Below, one piece after another: positions 1 through 11,509 of a stretch of 64,000 nucleotides of DNA (the stretch's first letter is position 1; each line of letters begins with the position of its first letter). A program made the position numbers and the translations under genes. The notes below the pieces were generated by a model that saw only the letters and a list, made by a program, of their open reading frames with translations, was not told where the DNA came from and did not search any database. The stretch spans positions 123,224 to 187,223 of the forward strand of contig ML996694.1 of NCBI GenBank assembly GCA_010356995.1, read 5' to 3'. This DNA comes from Trichodelitschia bisporula (Eukaryota > Ascomycota > Dothideomycetes > Phaeotrichales > Phaeotrichaceae).

Positions 1-865
1 GAGGGTAAAGGGATGGGTGTGGACGACGATGAATGCTTGATTGAACGGGCAAGCACCTCTATCATCCGAGCCGGTCGCGTCTTATGGCTGATGCATCGGC
101 TGGCCGCTGTAACAACCACTGCACTCCACTTTCTCAATTTGCTGATTTGAACAGGATGAACTATATATTGGATTCGATCAGGCGAACAAGCAGTTCTACG
201 TCGTCGCAAGCTCTGCTAGTCCAAGCCTTAGCGCAGGTATCATGGCGCCAGAAAGTGTTGATGACAATGTCGACCTCGTCATGTCGGATGCTTCGCTGCC
301 CGAGCCGATGCAGAACGATATCCCTTACAATGTACGGTATACCCCTCCCTCCCTTCCATGTCGCTAAACTTTTAAGGTTGTTGTTGTGGACAAGAGCACG
401 CTTGAACGGGATGAGTTCGAGGGAGTTGTGCAAATCCACTGGGACGTAATTGTTCCCTTTGAATGTAGGCTTTATCAACTCTGTCTAGCAAGACTACTCA
501 CGCTCGCAGTTGCCTCCCGTCTGCCTAAGGACTCGCTTGCCGAGAAGCGATTGCGTGATGCCATCAAAAATGGAAAGAGCAATGTCCGCGTCTGGACTCA
601 GGACGGCGACGACCGGACGGACGAGCTTCGGGTCAAGGACGAAGACGAGATGGACATAGACGGCCAAAATACGGCCATGCAGGACCAGGAGATTGTCATG
701 AAAATTGCACGGAGGGCCACTGATCTGAACCTGGACGGGAAAGAGGGCCAGGCTAAGACCGTACTTCTGACTGAAGATGGCGATGTAGAAACCAGGGCCC
801 TTGGCAGAGGACTCAAAGCGATGGCCTCCATGCTTGCCATCAAGTTGCGCGGCGGGAATGGGTGA
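1..865 (+). CDS. 3' part of an unrecognised acidic nuclear-type protein
   Basis: The gene enters from the left edge in frame 1 and ends at a TGA at 863-865. Four exons join cleanly: 1-108, 155-331, 377-464 and 510-865. Introns of 46, 45 and 45 nt have GT/AG ends; the last is a multiple of three without a stop, so its removal is inferred. The visible C-terminal part runs from a helical segment (RASTSIIRAGRVLWLMHRLA) through DELYIGFDQANKQFYVV to an acidic stretch (EDEMDIDG) and ends in GLKAMASMLAIKLRGGNG. The acidic, lysine-rich tail suggests a nuclear protein, but I recognise no family and assign no function. Splicing and continuous coding are well supported; identity is not. Confidence 0.6.
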
Positions 866-1012
866 TTCAACATACCTCCAGTGCTCCTTTTGGGTTGTCC
901 ATGTTCTGGATGGAGAGCCATGCCGTTGGTGGACTCCAACGGAAAATGCTTGACTCAACTTCCATCCCATATTGGTGGATCCTGACGGAAGCGCGTGATT
1001 CAAAATCCATGC

Positions 1013-1140
1013 CATGTTGGTGGAACTTATCCTTGGATCGGCAACAATGGCCATGATGGTTTAACTAGTCCTTGGATCGGCAACAATGCCATGTTGGTTT
1101 AACTTGTCCCTGGACCGGCAACCATGCCGCTGATGGATAT
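1013..1140 (+). repeat. Three-copy imperfect tandem repeat, about 39 bp
   Basis: The units begin GCCATGTTGG or GCCATGATGG and end with GGATCGGCAACAAT or a close variant. Three full copies and the start of a fourth lie head to tail, about 38-39 bp each. Looser related pieces (CATATTGGTGGATCC, GTTGGTGGACTCC) occur upstream from about 930. Confidence 0.7.
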
Positions 1141-2744
1141 CGGACCCATCAGGCTCCCGCAGGCGGTACCGGGATTCCATGTTGGACCCAAACGGTGTGC
1201 TCTTTGTGCTGGTGTGGGCGAGGCCTCTCCCGGCGGTCTCCATAACGCGCCGTGAAGATGAGGTTCCCGACGCAATGTGGCTCGGTGGATATCCCTCAAC
1301 GGATAGCCGTGCTTTTGAATCAGACACGAGAAACGCAATGGACATGTACAAGACGTGATAGATTTTTTGTTCTCGGTTTTCGTCCTCTCAACGGCGGGAA
1401 TCTTGTTCTCAGTTTCGACCTCTCTTTCGCGGAATTCTGCCTCCCAGATCCATGTTTGACTGTACTCATGTTGTTTGCTCATGCTTCTTGGACTGTGTGA
1501 GGGTTGGCAGCGCATTCATGGATATCACACCTGGATTTTTTAATACGTTTCACGGCTGAATGATTACTGTTACCGTACAAGGGCTGCGAGCGTCCCTCTC
1601 TGCCCAAGTTGAAAGCCGTATCCCCGCTTTGTACGGTACATGGAGTCGCCGTGACGCTTTTCGTTTGTCTGCAACCGGATTAAGGGACTGCCCCTCACCC
1701 TAGTAAGGCGGGGATGCCGCTGACACTTCTTTCTTGACTGAACCCTTGTCCACTCTCCCCCCACTCCCACCTCCTGCCCCACCAGGGTTGTTCTTTTTGG
1801 CCAAGGCGGCGAATGGCGATGGCGATTTGCACACCTCAAGAGTTGAAATCTGCTGGAGCGCGGAGTTTTGCACGTGTGGCTTGAACGCCTGGAATTTTCC
1901 CTCCTTCAACCGCTTTGCCTTTTCCCCTCCTCCTACACTCGTACTGCTTTGGACGTTGCATGTGGCTTGAAAGCCTGGCTTTTCGGGGTCCAAGGGCTAC
2001 CGCAAAAGTTGTGTCACCTCCCTCCCGGCTGTTGGTAGAGGCAACCGACGGAGGTTGGTCCGTCTCTGGAGGCGTCTCTGGCCGCATCCCTCTTTGAGGC
2101 GTCACTGACAGAGTCTCTCTTTAAGACGTCTATGACAGCGTGCCGTGCGTGCCTCCAACCCCTCCACCCGGCCAGTCCTCCATACCCCTCTTCACCCCAC
2201 GCCGGCCCGCACCACTACCTCCGGTTTGCGAAGGGAGAACCACGTTGCGCATCAAAGATTCATCAGACTGCTCGCCTACGTGCCATCGACGCCCAATAAA
2301 GTTGTGGCTCACGATAGACCGGGCAACGAAGCTGATCTCTCTGCAAGCTCGGAGAGCTCGGCCTAAGACCGTTTTGATCCCCCTATTACGGGAAGTCCTT
2401 CTGTACTACAAGACCTCCGATAACGGAAACTACATGAATACCTATCTACGGTTTGTTGCATAGAGGAGCACTGATATGATGCTTCCCCAGAAGGAGTGCA
2501 GGTGACATTTTTCCTGAAATGTGGCCGTCGTAGGTATCAGCTGGTTACGAAGGCGTTAGGAGGGCAAGGTCGAAGAGAGGCCGAGAGGGGCAAAATTGGC
2601 GTGGGGGAACGTCGAGGTACGGCGGGGTGGCATTGGGGCATGGTGGTGGACCCCGGTATAGGGAACCGAATTTTTCTCCGCATTCTAACGCTTGGGCAGA
2701 GCTTTGGGCAGTACCTGAAGGCGTAGGGCTGAGGTCGACCCGCA

Positions 2745-2945
2745 TCCGTCCCCCTACATGGCTGTGGCCGACCAGCCTGGCCCCCACAAGGCTGAGACCG
2801 AGCCACGTCGTCCCTATGACGAGCCTTGTCGTCCCTACGAGGCTATGACCAAAAAGCATCATCCCCACAAGGCTGGGACTGAACCACATCGTCCCTGCAA
2901 GGCTGTAACCGAGCCTCGCCATCTCCACCAGACGACAACCAAATA
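2745..2945 (+). repeat. 30-bp tandem repeat, possibly coding for decapeptides
   Basis: Imperfect 30-bp units share the pattern CRTCGTCCC-TACAAGGCT-GAGACCGAGCC. The array is open in one frame (ATG at 2758, stop at 3055-3057). It would encode decapeptides such as PHKAGTEPHR and PCKAVTEPRH in a 99-residue basic, proline-rich product. No signal, intron or homology supports translation, so I record it as a repeat that may be coding. Confidence 0.6.
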
Positions 2946-3481
2946 CCACCGGCAAACGCACCTTCACCCTCGCATCCTCACTGACCTTACTCTCCAGCCT
3001 ACACCATCTTTCAAACCACCGCCGTCATTCCCGGACCCTGTACCGATTCCACAGTAGCCGTGAAGGACCCAAGGCACGCCACGTCATCATTTAGTTCCCC
3101 CAGACGCGAGAAGGCCGTCTTGATATTCCAGCCATGGAGGATGACATGCCGGGGATGTCGCACTCCCAAAGCTCCATACGCCGAACCAAACCACAGCCAA
3201 GCAACGCGCAGGACCCATCTCAAGTATACTTATCATGCCGCCGTCACGGCGCTCGCCCTCTGCCTCCTTCTACCCATTTATCACACTCCACCTCCGCTCT
3301 AGACCACGACTCATACTCACCCACAACGCATCACCACCCCACAACCTGCTACTAACACTCACCCCCAACCCACCTCCACCACCCACAATCCGCCTCACAC
3401 CCACCCGTAACCCCCTCTACACACACCCTCCCTCACTCTATATACCAACTAACATCCCCCAGCCCCTTCAAACCACCAGGC

Positions 3482-4219
3482 ATGTCCACCCCCTGCCCCT
3501 CTCTCGCCCCGTATAAAACCGCAAAGCGGAGGAAACTTCATACCCTCACCAACCCTCGGGCCCCCTCCCCAGCACTCGAGCAGAATGGGGCGAACACAGC
3601 ACCATCTTCCCCGCACCCCAACTACCCTCCGCTCACCCCCAGCCTCCGCCCCCGGATCCCGTCTTTTCACCGACCGGTCCGGCGCCTTATCCAACCACGC
3701 GCCTGACCTCGCCGTACCCCGCCCCAACAGGTGCAGAAATCCTCCCTTCAACACAACGCCGGCCGAGACCGAGGCGTGGATAATCCCCCTCGGGCACGCA
3801 CACACCATCCCGCTTCTTTCGCCACCACACAACCCCTCTCGCCGTCACACCCCCCCCCCCCTCCCCCTCCTCAAATCAAGAATGGACACCCATCCCCCCC
3901 GCCCTCGAAGAAGCGAAACAGCTGGTGGCTGGCGCGGACGGCGCGGGAGTGTGCGGTTAGACGGGAGAGGGAGCGGGTTAGAGAAGAAAGGGAACGGACT
4001 AGACGGGAGAAGGAAAGGGCGAGACGAGAGGCGGAGAGGGTGGGGTGGGTAAGGGTTGGGGATGAGCAGATACCGCGACGGGCGATGGAGGATGAGCAGA
4101 TACCGCGGTGGGTGGCTGAGGGGGTGTTACACACTGTAAGCTATGTTGCTGGTGCTGGCGCGGGGCTCAGTGCGTTGAGCAGGTGGGCGGGGAATAAGCT
4201 TGGGTTTGGAGGGGGTTGA
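3482..4219 (+). CDS. Small orphan protein with Arg/Glu-rich coiled coil
   Basis: I do not recognise this gene. The model joins 3482-3676 and 3731-4219 through a 54-nt intron (weak donor GTCCGG, branch CTGAC, acceptor CAACAG) and gives about 227 residues. The N-terminus is basic and proline-rich, ending in a run of prolines. The middle is a strongly charged helix of R/E repeats (RERERVREERERTRREKERA), a likely coiled coil or single alpha-helix. A short duplication follows (DEQIPRRAME, DEQIPRWVAE). The C-terminus is glycine/alanine-rich and mildly hydrophobic (VSYVAGAGAGLSALSRWAGN). A TATAAAA motif at about 3512 lies inside exon 1, so the real start could be elsewhere. The coding call rests on frame continuity across the intron and on composition. 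Confidence 0.45.
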
Positions 4220-4551
4220 AGGTGGGTTTGTTTGCTGGAGGTAAGGGGGGATATACCGTGCAGAGAATTCGTCTTCAAGTCTATCGAAATTCGTAGAACA
4301 TACCATTAGTGCTGCCTAACCGCGACTCCTTTCGCCTACGTACGCCGTGGAGATATCCGTCGAATCGTCGAATCGACTCCGATAGTATGTAACCGTGCAC
4401 TACGTCACAATCCGCGAAGACTTTCGACGATAGATAATCCCCAGATCGTACCCATATTAGCGCCTCAGACGCGAACCCCCGGAACCCAGTTGCATGCTTG
4501 ACCCATCCCCCGAAAACACAGTCCAGCGCCCCTTACCTTGTCAAGGTCCAG
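4220..4551. other. Short convergent intergenic region
   Basis: About 330 bp separate the converging 3' ends of the orphan and the PARP gene. I see no gene or notable repeat. Confidence 0.7.
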
Positions 4552-6933
4552 CTAGTTACCCCACGAGTACTCCATCTTCACCCGGAACAAGTATCGCAGC
4601 CGAATCTGCTCCACATCATAAACGATATACTCGTTGTACTGCAGGTACCCGTCGGTCAGGCTCGCCGGCGGGTCAGAGACATCCGGCTTTTGCATGCGTT
4701 AGCCCACGATCCGCTCGTATTGGCCCAAAAGAACGGCTTACCATCGTCGTCCCCTCAAGCGTAGGATGCACACATCCCGCATCCTTCCACTTGGCAGGCC
4801 CCGCCTGCCCGCGCCCCAGCGTGGTGAGGCACCCCGCCTTCTGCGCCTTCTCACCAGCATCGTAATCCGCATTTGTGAGTTCGAAGAGCGGTTTGCCGAG
4901 CTCAGCCTCACACAGCCTAGACAAATCAGTCGCGTCCACAGCATAAACTAGCATCGGGACTTACAAAAGCAATCCCACACCCCCCGATTGCTGGTGGAAG
5001 CAGTAATTCGCGCTCTTGCTGCTCATGTCCGCCATGTACACGCCCTTGCCGTACATGTACCCAGACACCGGGGCCTCGGGCGGGGCGATGCGGAGCCCCT
5101 GACTCAAAATACCACCGAAGTTTGTGGTGCGGCTGCCGTGCCAGAGGAGACGACGGTCGGCTGCCAGGGATCCGTAGGGCGACTTGTCGAAGCGCGCGAA
5201 TTCGCCGTTGCGTTCGATGCGGAAGATTTCTTCGACTTCGTATCTCAGGGCGTGGGTGCTGGCGCGCGTGTGCACCAGGTAGTCCTGCAGCTCCTTGAAC
5301 TCCTGCGAGGTGGGGTCGAGGGGGGTCATTTCTGAGAGGCCCAGGCCTTCGAATTGCCTGTCGAGCGGGTTGACGACTGGGCCGGCCTGTTTGGATTTGG
5401 CCTCCTTCATGATCTCCTCTGCTACTTTCATGTCGCTGAGGGACTCGAGGAGGGCGATTTCGCGCTTGAGGATGTCCGCATCGGCGATGATTCGAGGGCG
5501 GCTGCGACCGAAGTCGTGGGGGATGGTGCTGTAGTACGCGTTTGTGAGATCGTTCTTCTGCCCATTGACCTCCATCACAGTAAGAGCTGGATCCGGAGTG
5601 AGAATTAGAGCCGCGAGTTCCTGTCACGGTCAGTGCTATCCGTTATAGCGATGTCGAAAGTACCTTCAAACACAGGTAACCACGCTCAAGCGTCCGCTTG
5701 CTCAACTTCCCCAGAGGCAGCTTCCGCGCATCGTAGTTCAGGTCCTGCATGACCGAGTTCATGTAGAATGGGTTGAAGATCAACTCCATGAGTTGCTGCA
5801 CCGGCTTCGCCAGCTTGCTCTCCGGCGTGCGAGCGGCATCGAGTTCCAGTTCCGTCTTGGGATCCTCAGTTGAGGGCTCCACATCGCTGTTGTCGGGCTC
5901 ATAGTTACGTTCAACGAACGTGTACTTGTTCGGACGGGGCGAGTTGAAGCGGTCAGCGAACTTCAGGCCACTCTTGTCCTTGAACTTTTTGTCAAACAGC
6001 TTCATAGCAGCGTCAATGCTACCCGTTTTGAGCATGGCACTCTGGCCGCTCTCACCGACGCGACCCCAGCGCGTCCACACGTCATACGACTTGCTGACCT
6101 TCGACTCAAGAAGCTACGTGGGTTAGCCTGGGCTGACACAGGGCGGTTAACATACCTGGATGCGGTAGAACTTGTTGTTGTTTCCAGACACGTTGGTCTG
6201 ATTCAGTGACGCATCCCACACGGTGCCATCATCGCCGACGTAGACAGTGTAGGTGCCTGGTCCATTAGCCACGTCCCAGAGCCAGAAGTGAGCACGTACC
6301 CCAATTGCTGCAGTGATCGTCAACTGGTGCGGTCCAGACTTTCTTCTGCGCATCGTCAATTCGGTTCTTTTGTATCAGTAGAGAAAATATGTTTACGGGT
6401 ATGGATGCTTGGGAGTCCTTCTTGTCAGTCTTAGTATCCTTCACAGGCTTGCCGTCGACAGCGGCAACCGGCTCATCAGCCTTCTTCTTCCCCTTCCCCT
6501 TCCCTTTGGCCTTCGTCACTGGCTCATCGTCGTCAGCCGGAGCCGGTTCATCAGCCTTCTTTTTCCCTTTGCCCTTCGCCGCGGGCTTTTCGTCATCGGG
6601 CACAGCATCAGCGGCCTTCTTCGTAGCACGAGCCCGCTTCTTCAGCTCGGGCTTAACCTCCTCATCAACCTCGTCCACATCCATCGCCTGAACAGCAGCC
6701 AAGACATCAGGCTGATCACCAGTAAGATCAAGCGTCTCAACCTCAGCGCCCTTCAGCGCACTACGCCCCCTTCTCGGCGGAGCAGGAGCAGGGACAGGTT
6801 GTTCGTTCTGTGCATCATCCTTCGCGGTGGCAGTAGCCTTCTTGCCCCTCGCACGCTTAGGCGGGGGAGGGGCGTCGTTGTCGCTGCCTGTGGTGGGTGG
6901 GACGGCCGCAGCTGTGCGTTTCTTGGGGGGCAT
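4552..6933 (-). CDS. Poly(ADP-ribose) polymerase, PARP2-like (WGR + regulatory + catalytic domains)
   Basis: This enzyme transfers ADP-ribose from NAD+ onto proteins, normally in the nucleus in response to DNA breaks. Six exons (6933-6300, 6256-6156, 6113-5664, 5620-4965, 4916-4742, 4686-4552) give 716 residues with phase-consistent 42-55 nt introns. Residues 1-190 are a disordered lysine/alanine-rich tail with a repeated KGKGKKKADEP motif. A WGR domain follows (VYVGDDGTVWDASLNQTN; WTRWGRVGE), then the helical regulatory domain, then the ART catalytic domain. The H-Y-E triad is complete: HGSRTTNFGGIL, SGYMYGKGVYMAD and the glutamate of LQYNEYIVYD. No N-terminal BRCT domain or zinc finger is visible. 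The start chosen is MPPKKRTAAA at 6933, because the open frame upstream looks like leader. Confidence 0.93.
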
Positions 6934-7514
6934 ATTGAAGGCAAGTGGTAGAGAAGAATGGAGTTGAATGGGGTCGAATGATGGGGATAAGAGGATGGAG
7001 GTGACGCGGGATTTCGAGATGGGATGTCGTTCATTTATGTATCTCGTTGAACTGGTACGCGACTGGTTGGTGGCTGCAGGCAACAGCTCCCCCTGTCGTC
7101 GAGGCACCGACCACCAACGGCGCGCGGAGTCACGGGATTGGCAGGCTGCACCAACCGTCGAAAGTCTGGACCTGAGACGGAAACAAGTGAGGAACCTGAA
7201 AGTAAAGGCAATGAAGGCAACCGAAGGGTGATCATGTACTTAGCCTGTAGTCAGTAAGGCACCAACAGCGCTACGCTGTCAACAGAAAGATGAAGCCATT
7301 CGCCCCACATTGAACCACTCAAACGTGCGCACAAAGCCGCCTCGCATTTCAAGTACCTGGAGCGGAAGTATGCCCGTCAAAGACATCAGCCCAAATCCCC
7401 TGATCTAGCACATCAACCTCCCAACGCCGGAACACCACATCCCGTGAAAATCCCCATCCCAACCGAAATCCCGAATCCGTCATCATGTAGTAATACAGCC
7501 CATCATACCCAGCA
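6934..7514. other. Upstream region of the PARP gene
   Basis: About 580 bp hold the promoter side of PARP and the 3' flank of the NC2alpha gene, both on the minus strand. I see no additional gene and no strong repeat. Confidence 0.6.
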
Positions 7515-8474
7515 CTACTCCTCCGCCTCGACCTTCTTCCGCCTCCTCGTCCCCGTTCCAGGAGCCGCACGCTTCTTTTTGGGCGCCGGAGTGGGAGCCT
7601 CCTCCTCGCCTTCCTCGCTCATGTCCTCTGTCTTCGCTCCACGTGTCGCGGGCGCTGGCGCATCCGCCACTTTGCTCACGATCTCGCTGAGGAAGTCGAA
7701 TTGCTCGTCTTTTTGCACGGCTTGCTTGAGGTGGCTAGAGAGTACGCGCTTTGACGACCGCGCTTTGGCTTCCTCGGCTGCCTTGCCGACGAGGGAAATC
7801 ATGAAGAGCTCGAGAGCTTTTGCTGTGGAGAGTCAGTTCGGTTTTCATGGAGGCTGCAGCACTTCAAACGTGGGACACTTACACACAACGACTGGCGTCA
7901 CCTGCGCCACCTTGCCCACATCCTCATCCGCCTGCATGATCCGCTTGATCCGCGCCACAGGAAACTTGGTGCGCACCTCAATCCCCTCCTGCACACCAGG
8001 CGCACGACTCTCCGGCTCAGGCGCCGGCTCCTCCACCTTCACACGCTTCGCCTGGCGCCTCTTGGGAGCCACAACCTCCTCCTCATCCTCATCCATAGGG
8101 TCATCATCATGCTGCGGCATCTTCGCCACCGCAGCAACAGCAGCAGCGCGACGAGGCGGCATATCGTAATCCGGCTTTGCGTACACCGGATTCGCGTAAA
8201 CCGGCGTCTTGTAGTTCGTCTGCGGCGCAAAAGGCGATGACGCAGGGTAGGTCTGCGAGGGCACGGCACTCCCCGGCGGCGGCAAAAAAGCGGGGACGAG
8301 TGGGTCGGCGAGCGTGTGCGTGGGACTCGGGTTCGCGGTTGGGGGCAGGGCGAAGGGCGAAATGTGCGAGACGGAGCCGCGATAGGATTGGTGCTGTGGG
8401 TGGATGGTTTCTGGCGGGGAGGGCGCGGAGAGGTCCGGGGACTGCGGCGCGTAGGAGCTCTCTGGGGATTCCAT
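7515..8474 (-). CDS. BUR6: NC2 alpha / DRAP1-like transcription co-regulator (Bur6)
   Basis: NC2alpha pairs with NC2beta (Dr1) through a histone fold; the dimer binds TBP on promoters and blocks or redirects pre-initiation complex assembly. Two exons (8474-7883 and 7822-7515, 60-nt intron) give 299 residues. Residues 1-150 are a proline-rich disordered extension. A KRxKVEEP basic patch precedes the histone fold, which starts [20 protein letters not shown] and continues across the intron into [20 protein letters not shown]. The fold ends with [20 protein letters not shown]. The C-terminal tail is acidic then basic ([16 protein letters not shown]). The protein is longer than yeast Bur6, mainly because of the N-terminal extension. 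Confidence 0.92.
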
Positions 8475-9715
8475 GGACCGGGCGGCGGGCGGGTGCGGCG
8501 TTATATGAGGTGGGTTTTTTTTGCGTAGAGGGGCAGCGCTAGCGCGGAGCGAGGAGTGGGGTTGGCTTGCTTTTTTTTTTGCGAGCAGATGCAAGTGCGC
8601 GTTTGGGTGGCGGTGCTAGTTGGTGATAGGTGCTTGCTGTGTGTGGTTGGACGCGTCGCAGTTTGGCTGTTGGTGAGGGGAAGCTTTGCTTTAGGGCGGG
8701 TGGATAGCTGGCCTGCTTTGCTTGCTGGAAGTGGTGGCCGGGAATGGTGAATTTATCGGTTCACCAGCAACACGCAACACACGCAAACAAAACAACGGGT
8801 AGCTTCGTCGTCACTCCCCAACACCATGCGCCGAATACTTGCGGTTCCCACAACCTGGGAAAACGAGAGAAAAAAAGATCACGTGCAGCAAGACAGACAC
8901 CAGACGCAACCTGCCTTCTCCGCTCTTCGCAGCGGAGAATTTTCAAGAGGAGGGGAAGAAAAAGGGACTTCGATATGTGAGACCGTCTGACGTCCCTTAC
9001 GCTCAGCACGGCACGCCGAGCGAGCCCGCACAAGCGGGCAACGGGCAAGCCTTAAGTAGCGAACGCGCTGCTGGTGCCCAGGTTTCGACGCGGCCGCGCT
9101 AGACTCCTTGCAGCCTAGGCCTGGACGGTGCGTGCGGAAGTGAGGCGTTCTTAGGATGAGGGAATAGGCGCTGTAGCCGCAGCCGCGAAGACGCGTTGTG
9201 AGCGGGGATCGAGATCGTCACTCTCTTCCTCTCCTCTCTTCCTCTCCTCTCTTCCTCTCCTCTCTTCCTCTCCTCTCTTCCTCTCCTCTCTTCCTCTCCT
9301 CTCTTCTCTCACTTCTCACGTTGCAGTCATTTCGACTCGCACCCGGCACCCTATGATGACAAACGAGCTCTAAGGCGGATGCGTCTTGCGCGTACTCCCC
9401 TCCAATGCCTTTCCGTTCCGGAGCCGGTTCTGGTACGCTGGAGCCTGGTTCTGCGGGCGGAAGGTATGGTGCGGGAAGCCGATGACGGTTTAACTTGATC
9501 TAATCTGAGGGTGCTGGGTTCGTGCTATCAGGACGAGATGGACATTGCCTTCGCAGACTCACTGCACGAGAAGCTAAGTACAGAATACATATGGCTTCCG
9601 CAGACTCAATCAGAACGGACCTTACCAGGCAGGAAGCAGAAACTAGACTACTACAGTACAAGAACGCCTTCACAAGAGCTCCGTCTTACTACTTTCGAAA
9701 CACCACATAGCCAAT
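8475..9715. other. NC2alpha promoter region and pyrimidine minisatellite
   Basis: This 1.2-kb gap carries the NC2alpha upstream region (with a T-run at 8571-8580), a GC-rich segment, the 13-bp pyrimidine repeat at 9221-9313 and about 400 bp without distinctive features. I found no gene. Confidence 0.6.
9221..9313 (+). repeat. 13-bp pyrimidine minisatellite, six perfect units
   Basis: Six exact head-to-tail copies of CTCTTCCTCTCCT occupy 9223-9300, and the flanks extend the pure C/T run to about 93 bp. Such mirror-symmetric pyrimidine tracts can form triplex (H-DNA) structures and change length readily. Confidence 0.95.
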
Positions 9716-11083
9716 CTAGTCCAACATGTCTACCTCGATCTTGCAACCCGCCTTCCGTAGCCGCTCCACATACCCCTCTCCCAGCGTCGCCGGCGTCACC
9801 ATCCCACCGCCAATCTTCCGCGCGTAGAAGTCTCCACCATCCAGCACCTCCAGCGCCGCCTCTGCCAACATAACACCGGTCAGATAATACCCGGGGCCAG
9901 TATAATCGAACGTGGCCACCGCACGCCGCGCCGGCTGCGCATCCGCCACCGCAGTTGCCTTGTACCGCAGCACATTGTGCTTAGCCTCCTCCTTCGTCTG
10001 GCCCTCGCCCGGCGCATACGCGAGACGCTTGAGCAGTGAGCGGATGGGCTTGAACACCAATCCCAGCATCAGCAGGCCGAATGCGTAGGCCGTCAGCGCG
10101 CCCGTGAAGGCGTTGCGCGTGCGCATGTACTCGCTGAAGCGGAAGTTGGGCCCGTATAGCGCGCCGTTGTCGAAGAGGCCCCATGAGCGGTTGACGATGG
10201 GGATGTCGGATCCGGCTTGAGGGGAGGTGGTTAGCACGCCCAGGTCCGGCACGGTGCGGTAGCCGAGCAGCTTGGATAGGATGCCGCCGGGAGAAAACTT
10301 GGGGGGTGCGGGGATGGGGCAGAGTGCGAAGGGGTGCATGGATTTGCGGAGGACTTTGAGTGGATAGGCTTCGATGAGTGAGATGGCGGTGGTGGCGGTG
10401 CCGCCGGAGATGGCGCCGCTGCGCACGTTAGTATGCGTCAAGGAAGCCGGCGTAGGGAACAAACGAGATTTTCTGCAGGCTGTTGACGACTTCGCGGACG
10501 CCGGTGTTGAGCGTCTTGCGAACGTGCCGCACCAGAAGCCAGGCGAGGAGGTCGGCGGGGACAGAGTCGATGCCGCATTGGGGGATAATCTGCACATTAG
10601 AGCTGAATTTCGAGCAGCGGAAAACCTACGAAGCTGCCATTTGCCTTCGCCGTCTCATGATACTTCTGGAGCATCTCGTACACCCATGGTACCTCGCCCG
10701 TGACGTCGAGATAATGGGTGCCGTTCTTCGCGCATGCCTCCACCACGGGCGAGCCAAATTTCCAGTACGGGCCGACTGTCGAGATGAGGACCGTTGTCTT
10801 TTTGGCAAGCGCGTCCAGCTCCGCCGCATCGAGCGAGACAACCTCAATCGCTATACTGTAAGCCGAGGTTTCCGGAAGCGAGCAGCCGCATCCTACCTGG
10901 CTGTACGCGATCCGCATTCAGCGTCTTAAGCTCCGCTGCAATACTTTCGAGCCGTTGACCATTGCGCCCGGCAATTGCCCACTTCAGATTGGTGCGCGCA
11001 TGCTCCTGGATGTACTCGGCGGTGAACTTGCCAGTGTACCCGGTGGCACCGAGCAGCACAATATCGTAGGTGCGGGAGGACAT
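9716..11083 (-). CDS. Saccharopine dehydrogenase-like membrane oxidoreductase (SCCPDH family)
   Basis: The protein belongs to the NAD(P)-binding saccharopine-dehydrogenase-like family (animal SCCPDH, bacterial trans-acting enoyl reductases). These relatives are not lysine-pathway enzymes, and their substrates are mostly unknown. Four exons (11083-10897, 10850-10630, 10589-10465, 10418-9716) give 411 residues, the usual family length. The Rossmann fold opens with DIVLLGATGYTGKFTAEYI; TVGPYWKFGSPVVEAC, YLDVTGE and CGIDSVPADL follow, all typical of the family. A hydrophobic segment near residues 270-290 (ALTAYAFGLLMLGLVF) suggests membrane or lipid-droplet association. The C-terminal MVTPATLGEGYVERLRKAG is also characteristic. 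An in-frame ATG 39 nt upstream is an alternative start. Intron 1 uses acceptor TATAG and intron 3 the weak donor GTTTGT with a clear ACTAAC branch. Confidence 0.88.
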
Positions 11084-11509
11084 TGTGGATGTGGGGCTTT
11101 CGATGGAAGATGCGGTCATCAATTCTCTTTATCTTGCCACATAGATCTACTTTACGCTAGGTATTGCGGCCTATTACTCCATTGGGGAAATTGCGCCGAC
11201 GAGGCATATGAGCTGGGCGTTCATTTGACATGTGCTGCAAGTGCAGCAAACTTGAAATTTCAAAGCCTCTCAATCAAAGCAGTAGGACTACAGAAGTTGT
11301 CATTGGTTGTTGCGGTAAGACGAGATGTCCCGAAGAGTGAAACGAGCCAAACTTGTCACGGATTCTCCAAAATCACGTGAGACGTGGAAAGCACGGGCCT
11401 CCCACTCGACTGGCAATCGCCAAGCCCCACAAGCGAAAATCAACCCAAATCGCCGACTACAACTTCACACCTTCACTCACCACCCGGAACCCCAGACACT
11501 CCCGACAAA
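11084..11509. other. Divergent promoter region between oxidoreductase and eL43
   Basis: About 425 bp separate the two start codons. The part near eL43 is pyrimidine- and CA-rich, as is common upstream of fungal ribosomal protein genes. I saw no extra gene. Confidence 0.6.

Larger units (their letters stand above)
866..3481. other. Gene-poor stretch with short tandem repeats
   Basis: No convincing gene was found in these 2.6 kb. It holds a 39-bp repeat array (about 1013-1140), short duplicated pieces near 1867-1985 and 2065-2140, and a 30-bp repeat array near 2750-2945. The repeats suggest slippage-prone accessory DNA rather than a lost conserved gene. Confidence 0.6.
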
